Source of the DNA: Gammaproteobacteria bacterium
GTDB lineage: Bacteria > Pseudomonadota > Gammaproteobacteria > Burkholderiales > Rhodocyclaceae
Length of the DNA: 45,389 nt
Reading direction: 5' to 3'
NCBI GenBank assembly: GCA_029289235.1
Contig: JARFTZ010000015.1
Location: 1-45,389, forward strand
The notes under the pieces were generated by a model, which worked only from the letters and a program-made list of their open reading frames with translations, was not told the origin of the DNA and searched no databases. The position numbers were made by a program, and so were the translations under genes. This document shows positions 16,460 through 23,353 of this stretch, piece by piece. Position 1 is the first letter of the stretch. The number at the start of each line of letters is the position of its first letter.

Positions 16460-17173
16460 TCACTCCCTCTCGAACATCTCCGGGAAGCGACCGGCGATGT
16501 CAGGGAGGGAAAGGGTGATTTCCCGAAGGTGGCTGCGCATTGCCGCTGCGGCAATCGTCGGATCGCCCGCTTCGATGCCGTCGACGATCCGTTTGTGCTG
16601 TTCGATGATCAGCGCAATCGGCGTGGCGGCGTCGAGGCTGATGTAGCGGATGCGATCCATCTGCGCCTTGATGCCTTCGATCACCCGCCAGGCATGGGCG
16701 CGTCCGACGGACAAGGCGATTGTGCGGTGAAACTCCTCGTCGAGCGCGAGGAATTCGTCGTTGTGTCCATGCTCCAGCAAGTTTTGCCGGTCAACCAGAG
16801 ACCGTAATTCCTTGATCGCCGAAAGCGGCGCGGATGTCGCGGCTTCACGGGTCACGGCAATCTCGATCGCTTCGCGGACGAAGCGCGCATCGAGTACGTC
16901 GGCGACCGATATCTTGACGACGAAGGTGCCCCGCTGCGGCTGGATGCTCACCAGCCGTTCCTCCGCCAGCTTGATGAAGGCTTCGCGCACCGGTTGCCGG
17001 CTGGTCTGGTACTGACGGGCGATTTCCGATTCGGAAAGGGCGACACCCGGCGTGATTTCCCCCCGGATGATGGCGTTGCGTAACTGGCGGTGCACCTGGC
17101 CGCTTATCGAGACAGGTTCGTTTCGCCGGAGGTCGGCACCGGGTGCCGAGGGGTCGTTGCGCTCTTCATTCAT
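16460..17173 (-). CDS. GntR-family transcriptional regulator (FCD subfamily)
   Basis: 237 residues. A winged helix-turn-helix (about 21-88) contains GQVHRQLRNAIIRGEITPG, SESEIARQYQTSRQPVREAF and LVSIQPQRGTFV. A C-terminal all-helical FCD ligand domain (about 95-220) has the expected metal-site residues in LDEEFHRTI, EQHKRI and RSHLREI. Such proteins are usually repressors released by sugar acids or other carboxylates. ATG 17173 is chosen; an upstream TTG at 17239 would add a low-complexity Pro/Ser tail. It converges on the reductase and is the likely regulator of the TRAP-dehydratase island. Confidence 0.9.
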   Translation of the reverse strand: MNEERNDPSAPGADLRRNEPVSISGQVHRQLRNAIIRGEITPGVALSESEIARQYQTSRQPVREAFIKLAEERLVSIQPQRGTFVVKISVADVLDARFVREAIEIAVTREAATSAPLSAIKELRSLVDRQNLLEHGHNDEFLALDEEFHRTIALSVGRAHAWRVIEGIKAQMDRIRYISLDAATPIALIIEQHKRIVDGIEAGDPTIAAAAMRSHLREITLSLPDIAGRFPEMFERE

Positions 17174-17327
17174 TCGTGTCGATCGTGCCGTTTCCGCTGA
17201 AGGCGGCGTTGGGCTCCATGGCAGGGGAGAAAGGGGCAATTGTAGGGCCTGGGGCCATCACGTGGCTGCGGAAACGATGAGAAGCGGTTTTTGCAATGTC
17301 GCATTCGGGGGCATTTTGTGTGCTTTG

Positions 17328-17353
17328 CACCAAACCGGCGCATTTGTTTGGTG
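17328..17353. repeat. 8-bp inverted repeat upstream of nifV
   Basis: CACCAAAC (17328-17335) and GTTTGGTG (17346-17353) are perfect inverted repeats separated by ten bases, one helical turn apart. They lie about 45 bp upstream of the -24 element of the nifV promoter. This spacing suits a protein-binding site. The canonical NifA site TGT-N10-ACA is not present; the nearest is TGT-N10-AAA at 17319-17334. Confidence 0.4.
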
Positions 17354-17397
17354 GGTTGTCGTTCCTAGTTGGCTGAAATATAAGAAGTTTGTTTCCA

Positions 17398-17411
17398 GGC
17401 ATTGGATTTGC
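17398..17411 (+). promoter_or_regulatory. Sigma-54-type -24/-12 promoter of nifV
   Basis: AGGCAT around -24 and TTTGCT around -12 place GG (17398-17399) and GC (17410-17411) exactly ten bases apart, as sigma-54 promoters require. The predicted start near 17423 leaves a very short leader before AGGAGGT (17424-17430) and the ATG at 17435. Sigma-54 control fits nitrogen-fixation genes. Confidence 0.65.
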
Positions 17412-17434
17412 TTTTTCAAAAGCAGGAGGTCCCA

Positions 17435-18616
17435 ATGTCTGAAACTGAACCTGCATCGATTGTCATCAACGACACGACCCTGCGCGATGGCGAGCAATCG
17501 GCAGGCGTGGCGTTCAGCGTCGAGGAAAAAGTCGCCATTGCCCGTCAACTGGATGCGCTCGGAATCCCTGAAATGGAGATCGGCATTCCGGCCATGGGGA
17601 TTGTCGAGTGCGAGAGCATTCGCGCGGTGGCCTCGCTCGGCCTCTCCGCCCGGTTGATGGTCTGGAGTCGGATGTGCGAAGCCGACATTCTGGCTTCGTG
17701 CGAAGTAGGTGTGCATTGTGTGGACATCTCGGTGCCGTCCTCCGATCAGCACCTCGCCTATAAGTTGCGCCTCGACCGCTCCTGGCTGCTTGGCAATCTC
17801 GGCCGCCACGTGGCGAGCGCACTCGATCGGGGTGTCGATGTCTGCATCGGCGCCGAAGATGCTTCGCGCGCCGATCCCGATTTCCTCGCGCAGATTGCGG
17901 AAACGGCTCAGCGTGCCGGGGCTCGCCGACTCCGGTTCGCCGACACGCTCGGCGTGCTCGATCCCTTCATGGTCGCCGAACGCATCGGCTGGTTGCGTGC
18001 GCGGACCGATCTGGAAATCGAGATGCATGCCCACGACGATCTCGGGCTGGCTACGGCCAATACGTTGGCGGCTGTGAGGGCTGGAGCGACCCATGTCAAC
18101 ACGACCGTCAATGGGTTGGGCGAGCGGGCCGGCAACGCGCCGTTGGAGGAAGTGGTGCTCGGTCTGCTGCGTTGTCATGGCATCGATGCCGGGATCACCC
18201 TCGACGGTTTTCTCGCCATTTCCCAATTGGTTGCCAGTGCCTCGGGCCGTCCGGTGGGGTGGCAAAAAAGCGTGGTCGGCGAGGGGGTGTTCACGCACGA
18301 AGCCGGTGTGCATATCGATGGTCTGCTCAAACATCCGGACAATTACCAGGGGTTCGATCCGCGCATTCTCGGGCGGCAGCATCGCTTCGTGCTGGGCAAG
18401 CACTCCGGGAAAAGCGGCTTGAAAGCCGTCTTTGGTGCCCTGGGAAAGGATGTCGGCGAGGATGAGTCGGATGACCTGCTCTTGATTGTCCGCAGGTTTG
18501 TCGAGGAGAGAAAACGCCCGCCTTCGCCGCAGGATCTGTTGCGCATGCTTGACACCTTGCGTTGCGCAACGGACCGCCGCCCCATGTGGACGGCGCGATC
18601 GGAGGTCTTTTGTTGA
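17435..18616 (+). CDS. nifV: Homocitrate synthase
   Basis: Condenses acetyl-CoA with 2-oxoglutarate to make homocitrate, the organic ligand of the nitrogenase FeMo-cofactor. It has 393 residues. The N-terminal [18 protein letters not shown] has the metal-binding Asp of the DRE-TIM family. [12 protein letters not shown] (198-209) supplies the two His metal ligands, and [15 protein letters not shown] is the family glycine loop. The adjoining nifW, nifZ and nifM genes make NifV rather than isopropylmalate synthase the right call. The short C-terminus, lacking a LeuA regulatory domain, agrees. It has a strong ribosome-binding site. Confidence 0.95.
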   Translation: MSETEPASIVINDTTLRDGEQSAGVAFSVEEKVAIARQLDALGIPEMEIGIPAMGIVECESIRAVASLGLSARLMVWSRMCEADILASCEVGVHCVDISVPSSDQHLAYKLRLDRSWLLGNLGRHVASALDRGVDVCIGAEDASRADPDFLAQIAETAQRAGARRLRFADTLGVLDPFMVAERIGWLRARTDLEIEMHAHDDLGLATANTLAAVRAGATHVNTTVNGLGERAGNAPLEEVVLGLLRCHGIDAGITLDGFLAISQLVASASGRPVGWQKSVVGEGVFTHEAGVHIDGLLKHPDNYQGFDPRILGRQHRFVLGKHSGKSGLKAVFGALGKDVGEDESDDLLLIVRRFVEERKRPPSPQDLLRMLDTLRCATDRRPMWTARSEVFC

Positions 18617-18628
18617 TTGGAGCGGGTG

Positions 18629-18940
18629 ATGGACACTGTTTTTGAACGGCAAATGGACGATCTTGAGTCGGCCGAGGATTTTCTCGAGTTCTTCGGAATC
18701 GATTTCAACCCCGAGGTCGTTGTCGTTGCGCGGCTGCACATCTTACAGAGGTTCCATGATTATTTGCGTAACAGATCCAGCGTGACCTTCGAAGACTACC
18801 GCGCTTGCCTGAGCCAGGCCTACGACGACTTCGTGCACTCAGACGCGCTGACCGAGAAAGTCTTTCGCGTGCATAAGCGCGCGGCTGGAATAGCCACCGT
18901 GCCGTTGGCGTCCATCGGGCGGTCGAGGCGCGCATGCTGA
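18629..18940 (+). CDS. nifW: Nitrogenase-stabilizing/protective protein NifW
   Basis: 103 residues. The family core is visible as ESAEDFLEFFGIDFNPEVV and ARLHILQRFHDYL. NifW associates with the MoFe protein and is thought to protect it from oxygen or help its maturation. It begins 12 nt after nifV with GGAG upstream of the ATG, and overlaps nifZ by seven bases. Two in-frame alternative starts (18617, 18626) would add only four or one residues. Confidence 0.92.
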   Translation: MDTVFERQMDDLESAEDFLEFFGIDFNPEVVVVARLHILQRFHDYLRNRSSVTFEDYRACLSQAYDDFVHSDALTEKVFRVHKRAAGIATVPLASIGRSRRAC

Positions 18941-19392
18941 CGCGCTGGGATCTCGGTGACGAGGTGCGGGTGATCCGCAATTTGCGCAATGACGGGACAT
19001 TTTCCGGCGAAGCGATGGGTGCGCTGTTGATACGTCGTGGAAGCATCGGCACCGTCATCGACGTCGGCACATTCCTCGGGGAACAGATTGTTTACACCGT
19101 TCATTTTCTCGACGCCGATCGAATGGTCGGTTGTCGGGAAGAAGAACTGATTGGCATTGAAGAGCCGTGGACTCCTGGCGCGTTTGAAAGTCGCGAAAGA
19201 ATCGCGGCTGCGCGGATTCTCTCCCTCGGCAACGACCTGCGCATTCCTCTCGGCTCGCCTGGAGAAGTCTTGCGCGTGGTGCGCGAGCACGAGCAAATTT
19301 GTTACCACGTCCATTTTGATTGTCTGCCGGGCCGCACGTTTGCCGTGCCGGAATCGGCGCTTGCTTCACTGTCGGAGTTGAATCATGCCTGA
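18934..19392 (+). CDS. nifZ: Nitrogen fixation protein NifZ
   Basis: 152 residues. The family core GDEVRVIRNLRNDGTF, RRGSIGTVIDVGTFL and YTVHFLDADRMVGCREEEL is clear in the first 75 residues. NifZ helps convert the P-cluster precursor of the MoFe protein. The second half (about 98-148) again shows a short beta-barrel-like pattern with GSPGEVLRVV, YHVHFDCLPGRTFAVPE. This looks like a diverged repeat of the first domain, as in longer NifZ proteins. It overlaps nifW upstream and nifM downstream. Confidence 0.92.
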   Translation: MLTRWDLGDEVRVIRNLRNDGTFSGEAMGALLIRRGSIGTVIDVGTFLGEQIVYTVHFLDADRMVGCREEELIGIEEPWTPGAFESRERIAAARILSLGNDLRIPLGSPGEVLRVVREHEQICYHVHFDCLPGRTFAVPESALASLSELNHA

Positions 19393-20224
19393 AGTAAATC
19401 CCTATCTTGCGCTCAAGTTGTCCCAGGAACTCTTCCACAAACCGCCAGCGTCGCTGGATCCGTACGAGCGGCAACGGGTTCTCTCGGTAGCGTCGCGCCA
19501 GCAACGCATCGAGCAGCGTATTCTGGCCTCGCCCGAGGCTGCCCAGGTCGTGCTTCCGGAATCTTCTCTGGCCCAGGCGCTGGCGGAAATCCGGGGGCGC
19601 TATGCTTCAGAGGATGACTACCTCTCGGATCTGGATAATTCGGGAATGGATCAGCAAGCGCTGATCGAGGCCGTGGAGCGAGACCTCAAATTCGACGCGG
19701 TTCTGGACCGCGTGGCCAGCCGGGTTGTCGAGGTCGGCGAGACCGATATCGAAATTTTCTATCTATTGCACCGGGAGAAATTCCGTCGGCCTGAAAACCG
19801 GACGTTGCGCCACATTCTGGTGACCATCAACGATACGCTGAAGGGAAACGACCGGGCGTCGGCGCGTCGCAGGATTGATAACGTGCGGGCGCGTCTTTTG
19901 AAGTCGCCGCATCGCTTCTCCGAGTTGGCGACGAAATATTCCGAATGCACGACAGCCATGAGCGGTGGGATGCTTGGCGTAGTGGAAAAAGGACAGCTGT
20001 ACCCGGAGCTGGATCGGGTGGCCTTCGCTTTGCAGGCAGGCGAGTTGTCCCGTGTGGTCGAATCGCCGATGGGCTTTCATGTGATCAACTGCGTTTCTGT
20101 CGAGTCCGAAAGCGAGCAGCCGCTATCGCTGGCTCGGGAAAAAATACGCGCATATCTGGTTGAATCGCGTCGCAGATCGGCGCAGCGGGAATGGATTGCC
20201 TCGCTTGCCAAGAAAGCGGCGTAG
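19385..20224 (+). CDS. nifM: NifM, parvulin-type peptidyl-prolyl isomerase for nitrogenase
   Basis: 279 residues. NifM is needed for folding and activity of the Fe protein (NifH). The N-terminal part is helical (LALKLSQELFHKPPASLDPYE). A parvulin domain follows at about 130-245, with RHILVTINDTL, FSELATKYSECTTAMSGGMLG, and GELSRVVESPMGFHVI. There is no signal peptide, so it acts in the cytoplasm, unlike PpiD or SurA. Eight bases overlap with nifZ. It is last in the nif block; no clear terminator follows. Confidence 0.93.
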   Translation: MPEVNPYLALKLSQELFHKPPASLDPYERQRVLSVASRQQRIEQRILASPEAAQVVLPESSLAQALAEIRGRYASEDDYLSDLDNSGMDQQALIEAVERDLKFDAVLDRVASRVVEVGETDIEIFYLLHREKFRRPENRTLRHILVTINDTLKGNDRASARRRIDNVRARLLKSPHRFSELATKYSECTTAMSGGMLGVVEKGQLYPELDRVAFALQAGELSRVVESPMGFHVINCVSVESESEQPLSLAREKIRAYLVESRRRSAQREWIASLAKKAA

Positions 20225-20360
20225 CGGAGAGGCGATTCGTCGGTTTTATACGTCGATCTGGTTGCGCTGCCGGCATTCCAGATTGGTTTTTGCACGCATC
20301 GTCACCCGAAACGTGTGCCAATTGTGCAACGATGTGCCCACACGCAAATCCGTTTCTCGA

Positions 20361-20389
20361 TTGACTGTGAAGGGTGGTCGCCATAAACT
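20361..20389 (+). promoter_or_regulatory. Candidate sigma-70 promoter, distal, decarboxylase operon
   Basis: TTGACT (20361-20366) and TAAACT (20384-20389) are separated by 17 bases. That is five of six matches at -35 and four of six at -10. It would give a leader of about 300 nt before the carboxyltransferase gene. Confidence 0.45.
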
Positions 20390-20551
20390 TACGGCTTTGC
20401 CGATCGACTTCTTGTACCTCTGAAAATTTGCCTGTGCTGTTGCTTTTTGCGTGGCACCGAAGGGTTTTCAGACGTACAAGACAAGGTCCGGGATATGGAC
20501 TGGGAGCCGAGTTTCGGGCGTTTTTTTGTCGCGTTTCTCGGTGCTTTTTAG

Positions 20552-20579
20552 TTGATATGTCGGATTCCCACAATTTAGT
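20552..20579 (+). promoter_or_regulatory. Candidate sigma-70 promoter, proximal, decarboxylase operon
   Basis: TTGATA (20552-20557) and TTTAGT (20574-20579) are 16 bases apart. This is a weaker match than the distal candidate but closer to the ATG, with a leader of about 120 nt. Confidence 0.3.
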
Positions 20580-20704
20580 TGACGCTAATTCGATGGGATA
20601 GTTCCACTCGGCGGCAATAAAGGAATCGTTGGATTTTTCTCCGTCATTTCGGGGATTCCGGTTTTTCATAACCTAGAAGCAGGCCAAGGGACCAAGGAGC
20701 GTTT

Positions 20705-22252
20705 ATGGCAATACGCAAGGAACTACTAGAGGAGTTGAACGAGCGTCGCGCAGCAGTAAGTCTTGGCGGCGGCGCCGATAAACTCGCGAAGCGTCATCAA
20801 AAGGGACAGCTGACCGCGCGTGAGCGGATCGAAGGTCTTTATGACAAGGATTCCTTCCAGGAATCCGGGGCGCATGTCAATCACCAGACCGCGGAGTTGA
20901 AGGGGAAAGTCCTTCCGGGCGATGGCGTCATTACCGGTATCGGTCAGATCGACGGCCGTCCCGTTGCGGCGTTCTCGCAGGATTTCACGGTCTCCGGCGG
21001 TTCGCTGGGTCGCATGCATGCCAAGAAGATCTGCGACATGATGGATACGGCGGCGAACCTCGGTGTTCCCGTTGTCGCCATCAACGATTCGGGCGGCGCG
21101 CGCATTCAGGAAGCGGTGCACTCCCTGTCCGGCTACGGCCAGATCTTCTACCGCAACGTTGCTGTCTCGGGGCTGGTTCCCCAGATCGCCATCATTGCCG
21201 GTCCCTGCGCTGGCGGCGCTGCATACAGCCCGGCGCTGATGGACTTCCTGATCATGACGCGCAAGAACTCGCAGATGTTTATCTGCGGTCCGGACGTCAT
21301 CAAGGCGGCTACCGGTCAGGAAGCGCCGATCGAGATGTTCGGCACGGCCGAAGCGCATGCATCCGTCAGCGGCAACATCCATTTCATCGCGGAAGACGAC
21401 AAGCACGCCCTGGAGATCACCCGCAAGCTGCTGTCCTATCTGCCCTCGAACAACCTGCAGGACCCGCCGCATCACATTCCGACGTCCATTGCCAAGGTGC
21501 AGGACGAGGGAATGAACGAATTGGTGCCGGAAGGCGTCAAGTCCGCGCTCGATGCGTACAAGGTCATCAACCGCCTGGTCGATGGTGGCGACTTCTTCGA
21601 AGTCATGCGCGAGTTCGCCAAGAGCCTGGTGATCGGTTTTGCCCGGATCGAAGGGATGGTCGTCGGTATTCTTGCCAACCAGCCGACTTTCAAGGCAGGA
21701 GTTCTCGACGTTGATTCGTCCGACAAAGGAGCGCGTTTCATCCGCTTCTGTAACGCGTTCAACATTCCTATCGTCAACCTGGTCAACGTTCCGGGCTTCA
21801 TGCCGGGTCTGGCGCAGGAGCGTGCCGGTATCATCCGCCACGGTGCGAAGATGCTCTTTGCCTATTCCGCAGCGACCGTGCCGAAGCTCACGTTGATTCT
21901 TGGCAAGTCCTACGGCGGTGCGTATCTGGCGATGTGCTCGAAGGACTTGGGTGCTGACTTCGTCTACGCCTGGCCGACCGCCGAAATTGCGGTCATGGGC
22001 GCTGAAGGTGCCGTGCGCGTCATCTACAAGAAGGAAATCGACGCGGCCGAGGACAAGAAAGCCAAGGAAGCCGAACTGATCGCCAAGTACCGCAAGGAAT
22101 TCGCCTCGCCGTATCAGGCCGCGGAAAACGGCATGATCAACGACGTCATCGCGCCGTCCGAAACGCGCTCGACGATCGCGTTGGCGCTGCGCCTGTCGCT
22201 GACCAAGCGCGTGACGCGTCCGCCGAAGAAGCACGGCCTGATTCCGCTGTAA
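20705..22252 (+). CDS. mmdA: Acyl-CoA carboxyltransferase, methylmalonyl-CoA decarboxylase alpha subunit
   Basis: 515 residues of the biotin-dependent acyl-CoA carboxyltransferase family. It moves the carboxyl group of (S)-methylmalonyl-CoA onto carrier-bound biotin. Landmarks are GGGADKLAKRHQKGQLTARERI, SQDFTVSGGSLGRMHAKKI, INDSGGARIQEAV, AGPCAGGAAYSPAL and NVPGFMPGLAQE. Propionyl-CoA carboxylase beta subunits look similar. The downstream OadG-like, biotin-carrier and OadB-like genes, and the lack of a biotin carboxylase, identify a decarboxylase pump. Activity on malonyl-CoA or another acyl-CoA is not excluded. AAGGAG at 20694-20699 precedes the ATG. Confidence 0.87.
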   Translation: MAIRKELLEELNERRAAVSLGGGADKLAKRHQKGQLTARERIEGLYDKDSFQESGAHVNHQTAELKGKVLPGDGVITGIGQIDGRPVAAFSQDFTVSGGSLGRMHAKKICDMMDTAANLGVPVVAINDSGGARIQEAVHSLSGYGQIFYRNVAVSGLVPQIAIIAGPCAGGAAYSPALMDFLIMTRKNSQMFICGPDVIKAATGQEAPIEMFGTAEAHASVSGNIHFIAEDDKHALEITRKLLSYLPSNNLQDPPHHIPTSIAKVQDEGMNELVPEGVKSALDAYKVINRLVDGGDFFEVMREFAKSLVIGFARIEGMVVGILANQPTFKAGVLDVDSSDKGARFIRFCNAFNIPIVNLVNVPGFMPGLAQERAGIIRHGAKMLFAYSAATVPKLTLILGKSYGGAYLAMCSKDLGADFVYAWPTAEIAVMGAEGAVRVIYKKEIDAAEDKKAKEAELIAKYRKEFASPYQAAENGMINDVIAPSETRSTIALALRLSLTKRVTRPPKKHGLIPL

Positions 22253-22279
22253 GGAAAGCCCGGGCAAGGAGCTGCGTAG

Positions 22280-22298
22280 CCGGCGTGCCAAACGCCGG
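22280..22298 (+). other. Intercistronic stem-loop downstream of mmdA
   Basis: CCGGCGT (22280-22286) pairs with ACGCCGG (22292-22298) around a five-base loop. No T tract follows, so it is more likely an mRNA-stabilising or processing hairpin than a terminator. It lies in the 123-nt gap before the gamma subunit gene. Confidence 0.6.
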
Positions 22299-22375
22299 TA
22301 GCGTGGTTCTTCCGCTTCGGTCAGTGGTAACAACCCCTTGTTTCACCGAATTTCATTAACGGGAATCAACCTACC

Positions 22376-22894
22376 ATGAGTTCTTCGCAATCAAACGTTC
22401 TGGTGCTTGCCAGTGCAGAAGGTGCGGCGGCAGCCCAGCCCGGCGTGGCCGAGCAGACCGTTGCGACCACGCAGGCGCCGGCCAAAAAGGGAGCCTTTTC
22501 CGAGAATCCGTCGATGGGGGAGATCATCGAATTCCAGGCGACGGGTCTGCTGGTGGTCTTCGTCGTTCTCGGATCGATCACGTGCATTTCCATGTTCATG
22601 TCCTGGTGCCTGAAGACTTTCCTGCCGAGCCAGTATTACGGCAAGGCCATGCCGGCGGCGGCCAAGGCAGCGCCTGCTCCTGCTCCCAAGCCAGCGGCGG
22701 CGCCTGCTGCCAAGGCGCCGGTGGCGGCTTCTGGCGGGCTTAGTCAGGAAAAAATTCTCGTGTTGTTGACGGCCGCAGCGCACGAGGTGCTTGGTTCTTC
22801 GGCCTCCGTCGTTTCGTTCCGTCCTGCAGGGAGTTCGGATGCGCTCTGGTCGATCCACGGGAGGGCCGCCCATCACTCTTCACACAAACTGTGA
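22376..22894 (+). CDS. OadG-like gamma subunit of the sodium-pumping decarboxylase
   Basis: 172 residues. One membrane helix spans about 54-78 (TGLLVVFVVLGSITCISMFM). An Ala/Pro-rich linker covers about 92-119. A short C-terminal domain ends WSIHGRAAHHSSHKL, resembling the His-containing tail of OadG/MmdD proteins that binds the carboxyltransferase. An unusual feature is the approximately 45-residue Ala/Gln/Thr-rich extension before the helix; typical gamma subunits begin almost at the helix. The ribosome-binding site is weak. It presumably anchors the alpha subunit and carrier to the membrane. Confidence 0.8.
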   Translation: MSSSQSNVLVLASAEGAAAAQPGVAEQTVATTQAPAKKGAFSENPSMGEIIEFQATGLLVVFVVLGSITCISMFMSWCLKTFLPSQYYGKAMPAAAKAAPAPAPKPAAAPAAKAPVAASGGLSQEKILVLLTAAAHEVLGSSASVVSFRPAGSSDALWSIHGRAAHHSSHKL

Positions 22895-22941
22895 GTCATC
22901 ACTCCGATTTCAGTAAAAATTCAGTCAAAGGAAAATCAATC

Positions 22942-23346
22942 ATGAAAAAGCTCAGAATCACGCTGGAAGGCAAAACCTACGATGTTTGTGTTGAAGTCGC
23001 TGATGGCGGTGCTGCTCCGGTAGCCGCAGCTGCGCCTGCTCCGGCTCCTGTTGCGGCCGCTCCCGTCGCCGCTCCGGCCCCCGCTCCCGCGCCGGCTCCG
23101 GCTCCGGTTGCCGCTGCTCCCGTTGCTGCTGGGGCTGGTGCCGTTGTCTGCCCGATGCCGGGAACCGTGTTCAAGATCCGCGTTGCCGTCGGTGAACAGG
23201 TTGCCGCCGATCAGGAACTCGTCGTGCTCGAAGCCATGAAGATGGAATCGCCGATCTACGCGCCCGCCGCGGGGACCGTTTCCGCAATTCTGGTCAAGGA
23301 AGGCGATGCCGTTTCCGAAGGGCAGGTTCTGGTTCAGCTGAGCTGA
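22942..23346 (+). CDS. mmdC: Biotin carrier subunit of the decarboxylase
   Basis: 134 residues. An N-terminal segment (MKKLRITLEGKTYDVCVEV) is followed by an Ala/Pro swivel linker at about 24-66. The biotinyl domain has EAMKMES, with the biotin-accepting Lys at 100, and MPGTVFKI at its start. It ferries the carboxyl group from the carboxyltransferase to the membrane beta subunit. ATG 22942 is chosen for the AAAGGAAAA ribosome-binding site. In-frame upstream sequence is open back into the previous gene but lacks family similarity. Confidence 0.93.
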   Translation: MKKLRITLEGKTYDVCVEVADGGAAPVAAAAPAPAPVAAAPVAAPAPAPAPAPAPVAAAPVAAGAGAVVCPMPGTVFKIRVAVGEQVAADQELVVLEAMKMESPIYAPAAGTVSAILVKEGDAVSEGQVLVQLS

Positions 23347-23353
23347 GGTCGCC

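Larger units (their letters stand above)
20225..20704. other. 480-bp non-coding region between nifM and the decarboxylase operon
   Basis: No convincing gene on either strand. It holds two sigma-70-like promoters, described separately. A weak CCGAG/CTCGG stem flanks a T-rich stretch around 20520-20527. The region is long for this compact window and could hold a long leader or a small RNA, but nothing further can be shown from sequence alone. Confidence 0.5.

Noticed and set aside
17319-17334. NifA-type upstream activator site
   Set aside because: Only TGT-N10-AAA is present, not TGT-N10-ACA; too weak to call.
20440-20475. TGGCAC motif suggesting a second sigma-54 promoter before the decarboxylase operon
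   Set aside because: The base pair expected at -12 (GC ten bases after GG) is TT here, so the core requirement is not met.
20726-22333. 535-codon open frame antisense to the carboxyltransferase gene
   Set aside because: Composition is that of a shadow frame (His/Asp/Arg-rich, no domain), and the sense strand carries a clear enzyme.
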